64,000 nt of DNA from Zopfochytrium polystomum (lineage: Eukaryota; Chytridiomycota; Chytridiomycetes; Chytridiales; Chytridiaceae): NCBI GenBank assembly GCA_025765615.1, contig JAIVFJ010000028.1, positions 124,001 through 188,000 of the forward strand, in the 5' to 3' direction. Position 1 is the stretch's first letter. The number at the start of each line of letters is the position of its first letter. A program made the translations under genes and the position numbers. This document shows positions 61,892 to 64,000 of the stretch, one piece after another. A model generated the notes under the pieces. That model was not told the DNA's origin. It did not search any database and saw only the letters and a program-made list of their open reading frames with translations.

Positions 61892-63546
61892 TCACTTTCG
61901 GTACGGCCGCAACAGCGCCGCGGCTTTTTCCAAGTTATCGATCGCGGTATTGATGTCGTCGTACTGCAGAGCACTGATGGCGAATTTGGAGAATTTGGTG
62001 GCCTGCGCAATAACCTGTGGGTCTGGCTCATTCGCTCCGCCCAGATGCAATGCAGCCAGTGCGTTCGCTTTGGTTTGAGGAGTGGAAAGAACGTTAGGAT
62101 ATTGCCGGTAACCAATTCACAAAACATGAAATAAAGAACAGGGTGGATGAAAAACTGCGCCCAAACAATAACAATAATAACCTTGAGCAGTGCGTCCAGC
62201 GGGCGCGGCCGCATACGGAGAGGGTGCGGGCTTTGCGCTGCGAAGTGCCAGCTCCGCGGCCGACACGGACGGCGAGACCGGGGGCTGTGGCGCAGAGGGA
62301 GGCTGGTAGAATGGCTGGGACGGGGCGTACGGGTGAGGCGGCTGGGGCTGTTGCGGGGCGTAAAACGATGCCGGAGGCGAGGACGACTGGAGCGGCGGCT
62401 GCGGCGGCTGGTGCTGCGGCGGGTGGACGAGGGGGTTGGGCGACAGGGGCGGGGGCGCGGCGCCGGGGCCGGGGGGAAGCGGGTCCGAGCTTCCGTAGAA
62501 CGACGGGGCGGACGGCGGCGGCGGTAGGCTCGGCGAGGAAGCCGCGGGTGGGGGGGTAGGGCGCTCTGCTCGACATGCCGAACGGCGACGCGGCGGCTGA
62601 CGCCGGCGACGACGGCTGCTGCGAAGCGGTGGTGGGCGGTTCAGGCGGGAACGCGCCGCCGCCTCCGCTCGTCGGGGACGACGGCCCCGCTTCGGAGGCT
62701 GCGCCTTCTGAGGACGGGTCGACTGCGGGTCCCGGTGTTGGTTTCCGGCCCTCCTTGATGGCTTTGATGATGTCGACCGCCTTGAATCGTGCGTACTTGA
62801 TCTTGTCATTGATCTGGGAAACGGTTACGGGTCGAAGTTGGAGTGAGCGACGCGCGAGCGGCTGTGAGAAGAAGGTCAAAGGGAGTGGCTCACGCTGTCT
62901 TCGACGGTTCCAAAGACTTTCAGGACCTCAAGGAATATGGACGCCGCAAGAAAGGTCTTTGCTGTTTTGCTGAGTGGAGCAAGAAATCAACAAAGATCGG
63001 TACACAGGGGGCAGGCAGCACAAGCCAAGAGCGTTTGTTACTTTGTAGCAGCACCAGCCCGGTCCTGGTTGTCCGCATTGTTGAAAATCTTGAGTGCAAA
63101 GTTCTCAACATGAGCGTAACCGACGAGGTCGTTGGTGATCGCGTCGTTCGGTCCAAGCCCTGCCTTTTCCTAAGGGGCGAATGTGGGAGTAGAATATTCG
63201 AGATGAGGAGGAGGAGAGAATGGCTACACACCAATACAAGATGCTCTAAACCTTTTCGAGGACGTCCAGCAGGTTCATGAGAAACGCTTGGCTTTGGTGG
63301 CTTTGGGCATTCCGTTCGATCGCGAGCTTGGCGGCGTAGTAGTTGCCTAAGTCGGGAAACAGATGTTAGGACCTGGTAGGCCTCAGAAATTGCGGCGTCC
63401 GCTGCAACGATCAGTCCATGGGCCTGCGGTGTGTCGCACATACAATAGTATGAGACGACGGGATCGCGCGTCTGGAGCTCTTCGGCGCGCTGGAGGAAGC
63501 CAGAAATGAACTTGAGGTCTTCGGGCACTTCGTTGCTGAGCCCCAT
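61892..63546 (-). CDS. VTA1: VTA1/LIP5, Vps4 activator of the ESCRT pathway (apparent 1-base frameshift)
   Basis: Vta1 stimulates the Vps4 ATPase during multivesicular body formation. Exons on the minus strand are 63546-63444, 63346-63252, 63169-63042, 62969-62894, 62813-62182 and 62022-61892, giving about 387 residues. The N-terminal tandem MIT region has KFISGFLQRAEELQTRDPVV, NYYAAKLAIERN, LMNLLDVLEK, HVENFALKIFNNADNQDRAG, FLAASIFLEVLKVFG and INDKIKYARFKAVDIIKAIK. The linker is Pro/Gln/Tyr-rich (PSAPSFYGSSDPLPPG). The C-terminal VSL domain reads FSKFAISALQYDDINTAIDN before the end LLRPYRK. In exon 5 the frame must change by one base at the seven-base C run (G7 at 62550-62556 on the plus strand). 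Skipping one C joins the upstream frame to the Pro-rich linker frame. Confidence 0.93.
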
Positions 63547-63820
63547 CTTGTTGTTTGTATGAATTCCAAAAAAGAAAGAACAAATGGCGAAAGGAGGCAA
63601 AAATCGGGCACGAGAGGCAGGGACAGCCGACGAAATTCCAACGCACCACCTGGAAAGAAAACGAGAACTCGGTCCACATCTACACGGCCTCCCCGGCACA
63701 GAATCAAGTCAATGCGGCGCGCCAGCGCAGCACTTTCCACAACGGGGGAGGCTACCAAACAAGAAGAAAAAAAAAAGAAAAACACAAGGTAACAACGAAA
63801 AAAAAAGGGATTCCCATCTA
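63547..63820. other. Short intergenic gap with A-rich tracts
   Basis: About 270 bp between the VTA1 start and the 3' end of the next minus-strand gene. It has A/AAAG-rich stretches near 63762-63780 and 63797-63807. Confidence 0.55.
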
Positions 63821-64000
63821 TCAACTGTCGGTCTTCTTCACCTCCACCGTCACAGTGCGAGTCACTGTCTCGACAGTCTCGGATACTGAGTTAACTTTGG
63901 TGCTCGATCGGCCCAACGTCGACGAGGTACCCGTAGCCACCACACCGAGGGTGGTCTTTGCAGCTACGGAGATGGCTTCGTGCCACTCTTTCGTCTCAGA
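63821..64000 (-). CDS. 3' end of an unidentified minus-strand gene
   Basis: The minus strand is open for 59 codons from the window edge to a TGA at 63823-63821. It reads KEWHEAISVAAKTTLGVVA, then a Ser/Thr/Val-rich end (VETVTRTVTVEVKKTDS). The orientation and spacing relative to VTA1 and the absence of stops support a real C-terminus, but the family is not recognisable from this fragment. Confidence 0.45.
   Translation of the reverse strand, partial: SETKEWHEAISVAAKTTLGVVATGTSSTLGRSSTKVNSVSETVETVTRTVTVEVKKTDS

Overview
This is nuclear eukaryotic DNA. Nearly every gene is split by short introns of about 48-250 bp with GT..AG ends, microsatellites are common, and intergenic spaces are short. 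The gene content points to an early-diverging, flagellated (zoosporic, chytrid-like) fungus. It combines a fungal-style trifunctional folate enzyme (FOL1) and a Prp43 helicase with genes found only in organisms that build motile cilia: LRRC56, an outer-dynein-arm docking coiled-coil protein (ODAD1/CCDC63 type) and enkurin. The taxon is inferred from gene content only; there is no rRNA gene in the window.

Layout, left to right: a CDK5/Pho85-type kinase (minus, runs off the left edge) diverges from FOL1 (plus). Then come LRRC56, Prp43, the ODAD1-like gene and IML1/DEPDC5 (GATOR1/SEACIT), all plus. After a microsatellite-rich gap lie a first MRP-type ABCC transporter, a small DUF952 protein, deoxyhypusine hydroxylase and an 18-exon coiled-coil RING-like protein (28.5-31.9 kb). 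A mobile-element zone follows (hAT remnant, LTR fragment, inverted repeats) and surrounds a second ABCC transporter (35.1-40.2 kb). From 40.6 to 47.6 kb there are two decayed Ty1/copia-type elements on the minus strand with an LTR between them. The right part holds two uncharacterised genes, a SCAMP, enkurin (minus), a kinesin-4-like motor diverging from enkurin, VTA1 (minus), and the 3' end of an unknown minus-strand gene.

Functional themes: flagellum assembly (LRRC56, ODAD1-like, enkurin, possibly the kinesin), nutrient signalling (IML1), endosomal and secretory membrane traffic (VTA1, SCAMP), RNA processing (Prp43), folate synthesis, eIF5A hypusination and two ABCC exporters.

Exon joins were derived by hand from splice signals, family motifs and codon-phase bookkeeping; the phases close across all exons of every recognised gene, apart from four single-base problems. 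Those four genes (Prp43, IML1, the first ABCC gene, VTA1) each need exactly one surplus base skipped at or next to a short homopolymer. This looks like a systematic sequencing or assembly error rather than biology.
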